Source of the DNA: CAJBNH01 sp964447285
GTDB taxonomy: Bacteria; Myxococcota_A; UBA9042
DNA: 64,000 nt
Assembly: GCA_964447285.1 (NCBI GenBank)
Contig: CAYURO010000021.1
Coordinates: 1 to 64,000 of the forward strand
Direction of reading: 5' to 3'
Positions 1-6,995 of this stretch are shown here, piece after piece. Made by a program: the position numbers and the translations under genes. Under the pieces are notes generated by a model. It did not search any database and had not been told where the DNA came from. It worked only from the letters and a program-made list of their open reading frames with translations. Positions within the stretch are counted from its first letter, which is position 1. The number at the start of each line of letters is the position of its first letter.

Positions 1-409
1 CAAACCTAGGGTAAATTTCTTGTGGTGGGTGTCTCAAAGTCGTTGACAGGTTCCGGGCGCAGAAGGGCTTGCCGGTCGCTGCCGCCGTGTACGAGCAGAC
101 TTTGTTCGTCGTACACACCTGGTCCGGCGGCACGTCTGGGAGGTCGGGCAGCACGTCTGGGACGTCCGGGACGTCCACCTCGGCAGCGTCCACAACGTCA
201 GGCGCGACGTCGGGAACGACCGCGTCGGTCGTGTCCGTCGCGGTGTCCAGGTCGGTCGCGTCGGCATCGCCATCGACCGCGGCGTCGGCATCGGCCGGCT
301 CGGCATCGGTGACGGTAGCGGTGTCGCCTGGTGAGGAGCCGCCGCAGGTTGCGAGTGCCAACGGGAGGAGCAAGAGCCACGACGCCAGGGGGAGGATGGT
401 CAGCTTCAT
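1..409 (-). CDS. Lipoprotein with acidic tether, 3' end cut by window edge
   Basis: The reading frame starts at an ATG at 409-407 and stays open to base 1, so only the first 136 codons are visible. The N-terminus has a Lys at position 2, a long hydrophobic stretch and a lipobox L19-A20-T21-C22, so it should be an exported lipoprotein anchored at Cys22. Residues from about 27 to 95 are almost only Asp, Ala, Thr, Val and Pro. This is the same kind of tether seen in seven other lipoproteins in the window. After the tether the first Cys residues (CTTNKVC, about residues 99-105) begin what is probably a folded domain. Function is unknown because the domain is cut off. It ends in the frame TACCCTAGGTTTG at the window start without a stop. 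Confidence 0.72.
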   Translation of the reverse strand, partial: MKLTILPLASWLLLLPLALATCGGSSPGDTATVTDAEPADADAAVDGDADATDLDTATDTTDAVVPDVAPDVVDAAEVDVPDVPDVLPDLPDVPPDQVCTTNKVCSYTAAATGKPFCARNLSTTLRHPPQEIYPRF

Positions 410-894
410 GCGGGGAAGGGTGGCACTCGCGGACGGGCAGGGGAAGGGGAAATTGCGGGGCGGGGGTGTCGCCCCTCCCCCGCTGCCGCCGCCCCCTCCC
501 CATTGCGTGATCCATTGAAACGTCTCGTGATTTCGGTGGCGCAATAGGGATGGGGCTCTCGGTCTTCCGTCGACGACCCTCGGCCCGGGCCCATGGCGAC
601 GGATTCGGACTCGCCCGCAGGCCACGTCCTTGCGTCCTCCATCGTGGCGGCGCCGCTACGCCTCACAGTGTCGCGCCTGGTCGGCAGAGTCCCCCGCCCC
701 ATTCCACCAGCGAAATCATCGAACGCTTTGAAGATACAATGGAATGGGGAGGGTGGACGCGCGGCAGCGCTGGGGGAGGGGCGCCCACTGCGTTGGGGCG
801 TTGTCGTGGCGGCCCTGATTTGCCAGGTGGCCGGGTCCGACGCGTCGCGGTACACTCCCTTCTCCCGGCGCTGGCCCGGTCAGGGGGAGCAGGC
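410..894. other. Non-coding stretch between lipoprotein and DUF2442 gene
   Basis: Open frames on both strands here have no recognisable domain, no good ribosome-binding site and compositionally biased (Arg/Pro-rich) products, so I read the stretch as intergenic. It holds the upstream region of the minus-strand lipoprotein gene and of the plus-strand DUF2442 gene, and a perfect 10-bp inverted repeat at 697-706/740-749. I see no tRNA or known RNA family. Confidence 0.5.
697..749. repeat. 10-bp perfect inverted repeat
   Basis: CCCCATTCCA at 697-706 is the exact reverse complement of TGGAATGGGG at 740-749, with a 33-base AT-richer spacer (707-739). It lies about 145 bp upstream of the DUF2442 gene. 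It could form a stem-loop in RNA or be an operator. There is no T tract after it, so it is not a standard terminator. Confidence 0.4.
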
Positions 895-1140
895 GTGAGT
901 CCCACCCTTTCGGCACCTGAGGTCCAGTCCGTGTCAGCCCGCGGCCTGTGGATCTGGGTATTGGACCAGGAGTTCTTCCTGCCGTCTGAACAATTCCCTT
1001 GGTTTCAGAAGGCTTCCGTGGTGGACGTCTACAACGTCGAATTGCATCATGGCCACGTGTTGCACTGGCCAGCCCTCGACGTGGACCTCGAGTTGGCGTG
1101 TCTGGCCGAGCCGCAGAGGTGGCCGCTGGTGTGCAAGTAA
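895..1140 (+). CDS. DUF2442 domain protein
   Basis: This 81-residue product starts at GTG 895, six bases after a GGGGGAG ribosome-binding site at 882-888. The sequence has the family hallmarks: an aromatic/acidic strand (WIWVLDQEFFLP), an F-P-W-F segment, then E-L-H-H-G-H-V-L-H-W-P followed by L-D-V-D-L-E-L. Members of this small family are usually 75-100 residues, so the length fits. DUF2442 genes often sit next to a DUF4160 gene in a two-gene unit of toxin-antitoxin-like layout. No DUF4160 relative is visible here; upstream is non-coding and downstream is a lipoprotein gene. The biochemical role of the family is unknown. A longer in-frame extension to 550 exists but its added residues are Arg/Gly-rich and unlike the family. 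Confidence 0.8.
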   Translation: MSPTLSAPEVQSVSARGLWIWVLDQEFFLPSEQFPWFQKASVVDVYNVELHHGHVLHWPALDVDLELACLAEPQRWPLVCK

Positions 1141-1164
1141 CCGCCGGGTCCGTACCGGTTGCCG

Positions 1165-1177
1165 CCCCCCCCCCCCC
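1165..1177. repeat. Homopolymeric C13 tract
   Basis: Thirteen consecutive C residues lie just after the DUF2442 stop codon and about 80 bp upstream of the lipoprotein start at 1258. Runs this long are prone to slippage during replication and sequencing. Confidence 0.9.
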
Positions 1178-1186
1178 ACACCGCGA

Positions 1187-1215
1187 TTGACGCCCCGAGC
1201 GCAAGGGCGTAACCC
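1187..1215 (+). promoter_or_regulatory. Candidate promoter for the lipoprotein gene at 1258
   Basis: TTGACG (1187-1192) and TAACCC (1210-1215) are separated by 17 bp. The -35 matches the consensus at five of six positions; the -10 is weak. Distance to the start codon is about 40 bp. Inferred by eye. Confidence 0.3.
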
Positions 1216-1257
1216 GCAACGGACCCTCTGCTGCCCGTCCAGAACGCGGAGTCCCCC

Positions 1258-3471
1258 ATGCGCACGTCCCCGAGCGAACGCCTATTCCTGATGCTGCTCG
1301 CGTGGTTGCTGGTGCCGACAGCCTGTTCGCCTGGGTCCGAGCACGATCCCGACGTGGGCGCCAACGCGGCCGACGCCCAGGACGTCGACGTCAGCCTGGC
1401 CGACGCGCTGGACGAGGACGCGACGCTGCCGCCCGACGGCACGGAACTGGCCGACACGTCTCGGGTTGCCGATGGGGTGGCGGTGGACGCCGACGCCGCG
1501 GTGGACGGGGACTCTGCGACCGATGTCGCGACCGACGCAGCGACCGACGCAGCCACCGACGCGGCCACGGACGCATCGACCGCCGACGCAGTGGTCGAAC
1601 CGGGCCGACTGTGCAACCCGTGCATCACGAACGCGGCCTGCGCGACGGCCGACCATCCGGGGGCGACGTGCCTGAAGTACGGCAGCGACGGCAACTTCTG
1701 CGGCCTCGCGTGCCTGGACTGTGCCGACTGTCCGCTGGGCTACCAGTGCGTCGATGCGCTGGACGTGGGCGGCGGCACCACCAAGCAGTGCGCGCTGACG
1801 GACGGAACGACCTGCACGTGCAGCGCTGCGGCCATCGCGCTCGAGCTCGAGACGACGTGCGTGGTGGTGACCGGCGACGCGGTGTGCAAGGGCAAGCGGG
1901 CGTGTTTGAAGGAGAATGCGCCGAACGCGCCGGCAGGGGGCGGGCTGAGCGCTTGCCTGGCGCCGCCGCCTGGGGTCGAGGTATGTGACGGCAAGGACAA
2001 TGACTGCGACGGAGTGACCGACGACGTGGGGTGCGAGGACGGCAGCGCGTGTACGGCCGGGGATGCGTGCGTGGGCGGCAAGTGCGTGTCGGGCGCCAAG
2101 GTGGTTTGCGACGATGCGAATCCTTGCACGACGGATACTTGCGATGCGGCGAAGGGCTGCTTGTTTGCGCCTGTGGATGGCGGGGCGTGTGAGGCGGACG
2201 AGAACGCGTGTACGCAGAACGACGCGTGCGAGGCGGGGGTGTGCAAGGCGGGGCCGATCAAGGCGTGTGCCACCGACGAGCCGTGTGTGACGGGGAAGTG
2301 CAGCGTGTTGTCGGGGGCGTGCTCTTATGCGTTTGTGCCTGGAGCGTCCTGCAACGACGGCGACGCGTGTACGGTGGCGGATACGTGTGTGGACGACCTG
2401 TGCAAGGGCGCGGCGGTCACGTGTGACGACCAGAACGGGTGTACGTCGGACTCGTGCGACGCGGTGATCGGGTGCGGACATGTCGCTGTGGCGTCGGGGG
2501 TTTGCACGGACGGCGACGCTTGCACCGCGGGTGACACGTGCGCGGACGGCAAGTGCGTGGGCGCGGCGATCGACGTCAAGGTGAAGTGCGAGGATGGCGA
2601 TTCCTGCACGATCGACAGTTGCGACAAGGCGTTGGGGTGTGTCCACGCGACTGCGCTGGACGGAGCCGCCTGCGACGATGGGAACTGCTGCACGCACGGG
2701 GACTCATGCGTCGCGGGGAAGTGCAATTCCGGCACGAACACCTGCACGTGCAATGCGGACTGGGCGTGCCAGGCGAATCAGGAGAACCTCTGCTTCAAGC
2801 TCCACTGCGAGTTCCACTTTTCCTCGCCGGGTGAGTGCACGACCGGCTGCTACGTCGACCCTGCGTCGGTCGTGAAGTGCGACGACAAGCAGGACCAGCC
2901 CTGCCTCGTCAACACCTGCCAACCCGCCACGGGCAGCTGCCTGATGGCGCCGAAAGACTGTCAGGACTACGACCCGTGCACCGACGACGCGTGCGATGCG
3001 GTGAAAGGCTGCGTCCACACCTTCGCGTCCAAGTGCGTCGACGGCGATCCGTGCACCGAGGACGTGTGCAAGTCCGGGACGTGCAGCTACAAACCGCTCT
3101 CGTGGGTGCCTTGCGAGGACGGCAACCCGTGCACGGGCAATGACCTCTGCGAGGCAGGCAAGTGTCTCTCGGGCGTGAACCTCGGCTGCTGCCTGAACGA
3201 CCAGACCTGCGCCCAGAAGGAAGACAGCAACCTCTGCAACGGCACGCTCTACTGCGACAAGTTGAAGCTCCCCTACAGCTGCACGGTCAACCCCAACACG
3301 GTGATCAAGTGCGACGAATCGCAGAACACCGCCTGCCAGCTGAACACGTGCAACCCCACAACCGGCAAGTGCTCCCTAGTGGTCAAGAAGTGCGACGACA
3401 AGGACCCGTGCACCAGCGACACCTGCGACCCAGCCAAAGGCTGCGTGTTCACGCCCGGTGCGTGCCCGTAA
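1258..3471 (+). CDS. Cys-rich repeat lipoprotein (MopE-like motif plus C-D-D-G-N repeats)
   Basis: A 737-residue exported lipoprotein. The signal peptide ends in V-P-T-A-C23. Residues about 24-110 are an Asp/Ala/Thr tether, including four tandem A-T-D-A units. A Cys-rich domain follows with a MopE-like putative metal-binding motif V-C-D-G-K-D-N-D-C-D-G near residue 245. Then come many copies of a roughly 20-residue repeat of the form C-x-D-G-D/N-x-C-T-x-x-D-x-C-x-x-x-x-G-C up to the C-terminus. Each repeat has about four Cys, suggesting a disulfide-bonded rod outside the cell. The start has only a modest purine run (GCGGAG, 1246-1251). It belongs to the same family as the lipoproteins at 23167 and 35280. 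No catalytic domain is visible; adhesion or a structural surface role is a guess. Confidence 0.8.
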   Translation: MRTSPSERLFLMLLAWLLVPTACSPGSEHDPDVGANAADAQDVDVSLADALDEDATLPPDGTELADTSRVADGVAVDADAAVDGDSATDVATDAATDAATDAATDASTADAVVEPGRLCNPCITNAACATADHPGATCLKYGSDGNFCGLACLDCADCPLGYQCVDALDVGGGTTKQCALTDGTTCTCSAAAIALELETTCVVVTGDAVCKGKRACLKENAPNAPAGGGLSACLAPPPGVEVCDGKDNDCDGVTDDVGCEDGSACTAGDACVGGKCVSGAKVVCDDANPCTTDTCDAAKGCLFAPVDGGACEADENACTQNDACEAGVCKAGPIKACATDEPCVTGKCSVLSGACSYAFVPGASCNDGDACTVADTCVDDLCKGAAVTCDDQNGCTSDSCDAVIGCGHVAVASGVCTDGDACTAGDTCADGKCVGAAIDVKVKCEDGDSCTIDSCDKALGCVHATALDGAACDDGNCCTHGDSCVAGKCNSGTNTCTCNADWACQANQENLCFKLHCEFHFSSPGECTTGCYVDPASVVKCDDKQDQPCLVNTCQPATGSCLMAPKDCQDYDPCTDDACDAVKGCVHTFASKCVDGDPCTEDVCKSGTCSYKPLSWVPCEDGNPCTGNDLCEAGKCLSGVNLGCCLNDQTCAQKEDSNLCNGTLYCDKLKLPYSCTVNPNTVIKCDESQNTACQLNTCNPTTGKCSLVVKKCDDKDPCTSDTCDPAKGCVFTPGACP
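1528..1575 (+). repeat. Four tandem 12-bp units coding A-T-D-A
   Basis: Units GCGACCGACGCA (1528-1539, 1540-1551), GCCACCGACGCG (1552-1563) and GCCACGGACGCA (1564-1575) encode Ala-Thr-Asp-Ala four times in the tether of the lipoprotein. The first two are identical; the others differ at the wobble or third bases, so copy number change would lengthen or shorten the tether in frame. Confidence 0.85.
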
Positions 3472-3530
3472 CCCGTCGGTCGGTTCTCGGGAGTTCGCGT
3501 TGGAAGCTGACGGCGCGGGACGCCTGCTGG

Positions 3531-4691
3531 CTACGTCCCGCAAGTCCCGCCATCCTTGACCACGCACTGCTTGGACTTGGCGCCGGCTACATCCGGGACC
3601 TCGCTGCAGACGTAGCCGGTCGGGCACTCGTCACCGATCGTACACGCCGACCCGCAGAAGGTGCCGCCTCCCTGCGAAATGCAGGTCGCGCTTAGGCTTC
3701 CGGGGATCTGGCAGTCGGCGGTGGTCACGCACCCCTTGCACAGCTTGCCGTACATGGAGACGCAGATGTTCTTGGCGTCTCGGCTGAGTTCGATCACCGT
3801 CGCGCACTTGAAGGCGGACGGGCAGCCGTCGCTGCACAGACCGCCGCATCGGGCGCCCACAAGCGTGTCGACGCAGCTGCCGGCCTTGCACTCCGCGTCG
3901 CTGGCACAGGGGCATCCGCTAGACCCGGGGCCGCCCAAGCACATGTCGCACTTGTCGCCGTGCAGCGCGGTGTCGGTGCAGGGCGCGCACATGTTGACCG
4001 GGTTGCCGTACTGCTCTCCGGCCGTCAGGTACTCGCCCTCGACCTTGCAGCCGAACGGGCATGAGAACGAGGTCGATGGGCAAACGCCCTTCCAATACTC
4101 GCAAGGAATCGCAGCCGACGCACCAACCGTCACGACACCGTTTTCGCACTTCTGGTAGCCGGGAATGCAGTCGTAGTGACAATTCGGGTCCACCACCTCG
4201 GTGTCGCTGACGTCGGGCACATCGTTGACTTCCGTGACTTCTTCGACAGGGACATCGACTTCCACGTTCGCCGCGTCGCCTTGGTCTCCGTCGGTCACGT
4301 CGGACACGTCCGCGCACTGCTGCTCCAGTCCTTCCTTGACCTTCAGCCCGTTGGTGCAGTTGAGCTTGCCCTGATAGCACGAGCAGCCAAACACCTTCAG
4401 CCCCGCCGACTGGCCGCACACCAGCAAATCGCCCCCGAAACCGCACTCTTGCAGCAAGCCGCCGGTGCCGCCGACCAGCAGCCCCTCGCAGATGTGGCCT
4501 TGGTACTTGGCGACGTAGGTCTCGACGTTGTCGCTCGTCAGCCCCGCGACGTCGAAGTCGGCACACGCGGTGATGGGGCTGGTCGGGACGTCGGTCGTGG
4601 TGTTGTCGTCGGCCTCGCAGCCGGTCAGAGCAAATACGGAGATCAGCAGTGCGCTCAGGGGGGAAGGAGCTTCATGCGATACCTCTGGCAA
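3531..4691 (-). CDS. Cys-rich lipoprotein with probable frameshift in the signal peptide
   Basis: The long frame needs a TTG start at 4691 and begins M-P-E-V-S-H-E-A-P-S-P, an acidic and unlikely start for a signal peptide, before the good stretch L-S-A-L-L-I-S-V-F-A-L-T-G-C. An ATG at 4675-4673, preceded six bases away by AGAGG, starts M-K-L-L-P-P and then hits a stop just after a G6 tract (4658-4663 on the plus strand). One extra base in that tract would join the two into M-K-L-L-P-P-L-S-A-L-L-I-S-V-F-A-L-T-G-C, a textbook lipoprotein signal. The mature protein has two Cys-rich parts separated by an Asp/Val/Glu-rich tether (about residues 125-170). The C-terminal part resembles the first Cys domain of the lipoprotein at 1258 (C-x-x-G-Y-x-C and S-K-Q-C). 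It begins only 13 bp after the hydrogenase-like small-subunit gene and may be cotranscribed with it. Confidence 0.7.
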   Translation of the reverse strand: MPEVSHEAPSPLSALLISVFALTGCEADDNTTTDVPTSPITACADFDVAGLTSDNVETYVAKYQGHICEGLLVGGTGGLLQECGFGGDLLVCGQSAGLKVFGCSCYQGKLNCTNGLKVKEGLEQQCADVSDVTDGDQGDAANVEVDVPVEEVTEVNDVPDVSDTEVVDPNCHYDCIPGYQKCENGVVTVGASAAIPCEYWKGVCPSTSFSCPFGCKVEGEYLTAGEQYGNPVNMCAPCTDTALHGDKCDMCLGGPGSSGCPCASDAECKAGSCVDTLVGARCGGLCSDGCPSAFKCATVIELSRDAKNICVSMYGKLCKGCVTTADCQIPGSLSATCISQGGGTFCGSACTIGDECPTGYVCSEVPDVAGAKSKQCVVKDGGTCGT

Positions 4692-4704
4692 AGAGAATCG
4701 ACCC

Positions 4705-5457
4705 TTACTTCCCCAACACCCTGAGGATTCCGTCGAGGATCGTCAAGGGATGCGGCGGACACCCGGGAATGAACAGATCGACCTTCAGTGTCCCGCTGGC
4801 CCCGTCGTGGCACTCAGCATGTCCCCGGTACGGCCCGCCGGCAATCGCGCACGCACCCACCGCGATGACGAATTTCGGCGCCGGCATCGCCTCGTAGGTC
4901 TTCTTCAGCCCCAGCAACATGTTCTCGGTCACGGGGCCCGTGATCAGCAACGCATCGGCATGTCTGGGCGACGCCACGAACTGCACACCAAACCGCCCCA
5001 GGTCCCACGCCAGTGTGTTCAGCACGTTGCTGTCGGCCTCGCACGCGTTGCAGCCACCGGCACTGACCTGCCTGAGCTTCAGCGACCGCCCGAACCGCTT
5101 GTGGATCTCCTCGCTGTACGCCTTGGCGATGGTGGCAGGACCGGGCTTGACGATGAGGTCCTCACGCTTCGCCCCCGCCAACCTGAATTCCTTGGTGAAA
5201 TGCACGCCGCCATGGGTACATGCGAGCTCGCACTGCCGACAGAACAGGCACGCGCCCGTGTCCAACTGCGGGCCGCCGTCGACCACCGTCAACGCCCCCA
5301 CCGGGCACGCGTCCGCACACTCGCCACATTCCCGACAGCCGGCCTTGTCGAGCACCGGGCGACCGACGAACCGGTCGGGCAACTCGGGCGCCGGCCCGTC
5401 GGGGTACCGCATCGTGCGGTGGCCCTGCTGCAGGCGGGCGATGAAGGCTTCGAACAT
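4705..5457 (-). CDS. Hydrogenase-4-like small subunit with N-terminal ferredoxin domain (NuoB/HyfI type)
   Basis: This 250-residue protein would be the electron-transfer subunit of the membrane complex encoded upstream. I chose the ATG at 5457 because the longer frame adds Arg-rich residues without homology. Residues 41-51 (C41, C44, C47, C51) and 70-80 (C70, C73, C76, C80) form two CxxCxxCxxxC motifs for two [4Fe-4S] clusters. The C-terminal NuoB-like part keeps the four ligands of the proximal cluster: G-G-C-N-A-C, G-A-C-A and P-G-C-P-P-H-P. Fusion of the ferredoxin and NuoB-like modules is unusual compared with E. coli, where HyfH/HycF and HyfI/HycG are separate proteins. It follows the large-subunit gene by 17 bp. 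It is the last gene of the complex; a lipoprotein gene comes next. Confidence 0.85.
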   Translation of the reverse strand: MFEAFIARLQQGHRTMRYPDGPAPELPDRFVGRPVLDKAGCRECGECADACPVGALTVVDGGPQLDTGACLFCRQCELACTHGGVHFTKEFRLAGAKREDLIVKPGPATIAKAYSEEIHKRFGRSLKLRQVSAGGCNACEADSNVLNTLAWDLGRFGVQFVASPRHADALLITGPVTENMLLGLKKTYEAMPAPKFVIAVGACAIAGGPYRGHAECHDGASGTLKVDLFIPGCPPHPLTILDGILRVLGK

Positions 5458-5474
5458 CCGAGTCGCTCCGGGGG

Positions 5475-6995
5475 CTACAGGTCGTGCCCGCAATACGAAA
5501 GGTTGAAGCTCTTGTTGCACAGGGGGAAATCCGAGATGGCCTGCTCTCGCAGCGCGCACGCCAGACCGAACCAGTTGTGCACCGACGGGTCGATGACTTG
5601 ATAGCAGGCAAAGTGTCCGGTCGCTTCGGTGCGCGCCACGTGGCAGACGGCACCGCGCCACGCCTCGGTCAGCGACACGATCATCTCGTGCGGCCGCAGT
5701 CCACCGGGCTCCAGCCACGTCAGACCGTCGCGCCACGGCGCCTGCAGCTCGCGCCGAACGAGGTCGAGCGACTTCTCGATCTCCAGCGCCCGCACCTTGG
5801 CCCGCGCCGCCACGTCGCCGGTCGTCGCCGTGACGGGCACATAGGGCCGCACCAGGTGGGCGCCCGTGGGAAAATCGGCCCGCACGTCGCGGGTCAGACC
5901 GGAAGCGCGGGCGGCGGGGCCCACCAGACCGATCTCCGTCGCCAGCTCCTTGCTGACCACGCCCACGCTCTCAAACCGCGCGAGCACGGACGCGGTCGAC
6001 TGCAGCAAGTCCACGGCCTGCCTGACGTCCTTGGCATACGCGCCGAGCACATCGAGCGCCTTGCGAATGCGCGCGTCGTCCAGGTCGTGGCGCGTGCCGC
6101 CGGGGCGCAACAGGCCGCGGCCAAAACGATTGCCGCAGATCAGTGCCGTCAGGTTCAGCACGTCGCCGCGCAGGCGTCCGCAGAAGGCATCGGTCGGCTG
6201 AAAGCCCACGTCGCCAGACAAGGCGCCCAGGTCGCCGGTGTGGCACGCGAGCCGTTCGAGCTCCAGGGCGATCTGGCGAATGCGCACCGCGCGGCCGGGC
6301 ACCTCGCCGCGGGAAAGTCCTTCGCTCGCCTGGGCATAGGCCAGGGCATGGCCGATCGACGTGTCGCCCGCCAGCGTCTCGATGTAGTGCTGCGTGCGCT
6401 TGTTCGGGCCGCCGACCAGTGCCTTGGTCACGCCGCGGTGCTGGTAGCCCAGCGAGATCTCCAGGTGGTGCACGGTCTCGCCGTGGCACTGGAAGCGAAA
6501 GTGGCCGGGCTCGATCACGCCTGCGTGCACGGGACCGACGGCGACCTCGTGGATCTCCTCTCCCAGCATCGAAAAGAAGGGCGATTGACCGACCTTGCGA
6601 TCGACCGGCGCCAGCACGTCGGGGGCGTCGCGGCGGGCGGCCTGGAAGCGCAGCGGCTTGAGCCACGGGTGGCCCACCGGACGCACGCGCCAGACCTCGG
6701 CGATGTCGCGCTCGAATGCTTGCGCCTGGGGCAGATCCGCCGTGAGCGACGGGTACTTGTCGCGCACCACGGTCGAGGTGATGGCCAGCTCGTGGGCGGC
6801 GTCGTCGGCCATCACGGCAAACAGCTTCACCGACCCGTCGGGCTGGCCCTCGCCGTACAACGCCGCAATCCAGGCGCCGTTGCGCACGGTCGCAACGACC
6901 TCGTCGTGGAATTCGCGCTCGCCCAGCACCGGGCAGTCCTTGACCAAAAAGGCGACCGCATTGCGGACCCGGATGGTGCGTGCGACGGCCGTCAT
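5475..6995 (-). CDS. Hydrogenase-4-like large subunit lacking Ni-Fe ligands (Ehr complex, NuoC-NuoD fusion)
   Basis: The protein (506 residues) has a NuoC-like domain (about 1-125) fused to a NuoD/hydrogenase large-subunit domain, as in HycE/HyfG. Active group 4 hydrogenases have a C-G-x-C motif near the start of the large-subunit domain and a D-P-C-x-x-C motif at the C-terminus. Here the first position reads I-E-T-L-A-G-D-T-S-I-G-H (205-216), with no Cys. The C-terminus reads F-P-L-C-N-K-S-F-N-L-S-Y-C, with the two Cys eight residues apart and no D-P-C. The Ni-Fe site is therefore almost certainly absent, placing the protein in the energy-converting hydrogenase-related (Ehr) group whose substrate is unknown. 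Its ATG overlaps the stop of the preceding hyfF-like gene by four bases, indicating translational coupling. Confidence 0.85.
   Translation of the reverse strand: MTAVARTIRVRNAVAFLVKDCPVLGEREFHDEVVATVRNGAWIAALYGEGQPDGSVKLFAVMADDAAHELAITSTVVRDKYPSLTADLPQAQAFERDIAEVWRVRPVGHPWLKPLRFQAARRDAPDVLAPVDRKVGQSPFFSMLGEEIHEVAVGPVHAGVIEPGHFRFQCHGETVHHLEISLGYQHRGVTKALVGGPNKRTQHYIETLAGDTSIGHALAYAQASEGLSRGEVPGRAVRIRQIALELERLACHTGDLGALSGDVGFQPTDAFCGRLRGDVLNLTALICGNRFGRGLLRPGGTRHDLDDARIRKALDVLGAYAKDVRQAVDLLQSTASVLARFESVGVVSKELATEIGLVGPAARASGLTRDVRADFPTGAHLVRPYVPVTATTGDVAARAKVRALEIEKSLDLVRRELQAPWRDGLTWLEPGGLRPHEMIVSLTEAWRGAVCHVARTEATGHFACYQVIDPSVHNWFGLACALREQAISDFPLCNKSFNLSYCGHDL

Noticed and set aside
550..894. 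Upstream extension of the DUF2442 reading frame (open from 550)
   Set aside because: The added residues are Arg/Pro/Gly-rich, lack family similarity, and a good ribosome-binding site sits right before GTG 895.
5475..6995. Annotation as an active [NiFe]-hydrogenase
   Set aside because: None of the four Cys ligands of the Ni-Fe site is in place, so H2 chemistry should not be assumed.
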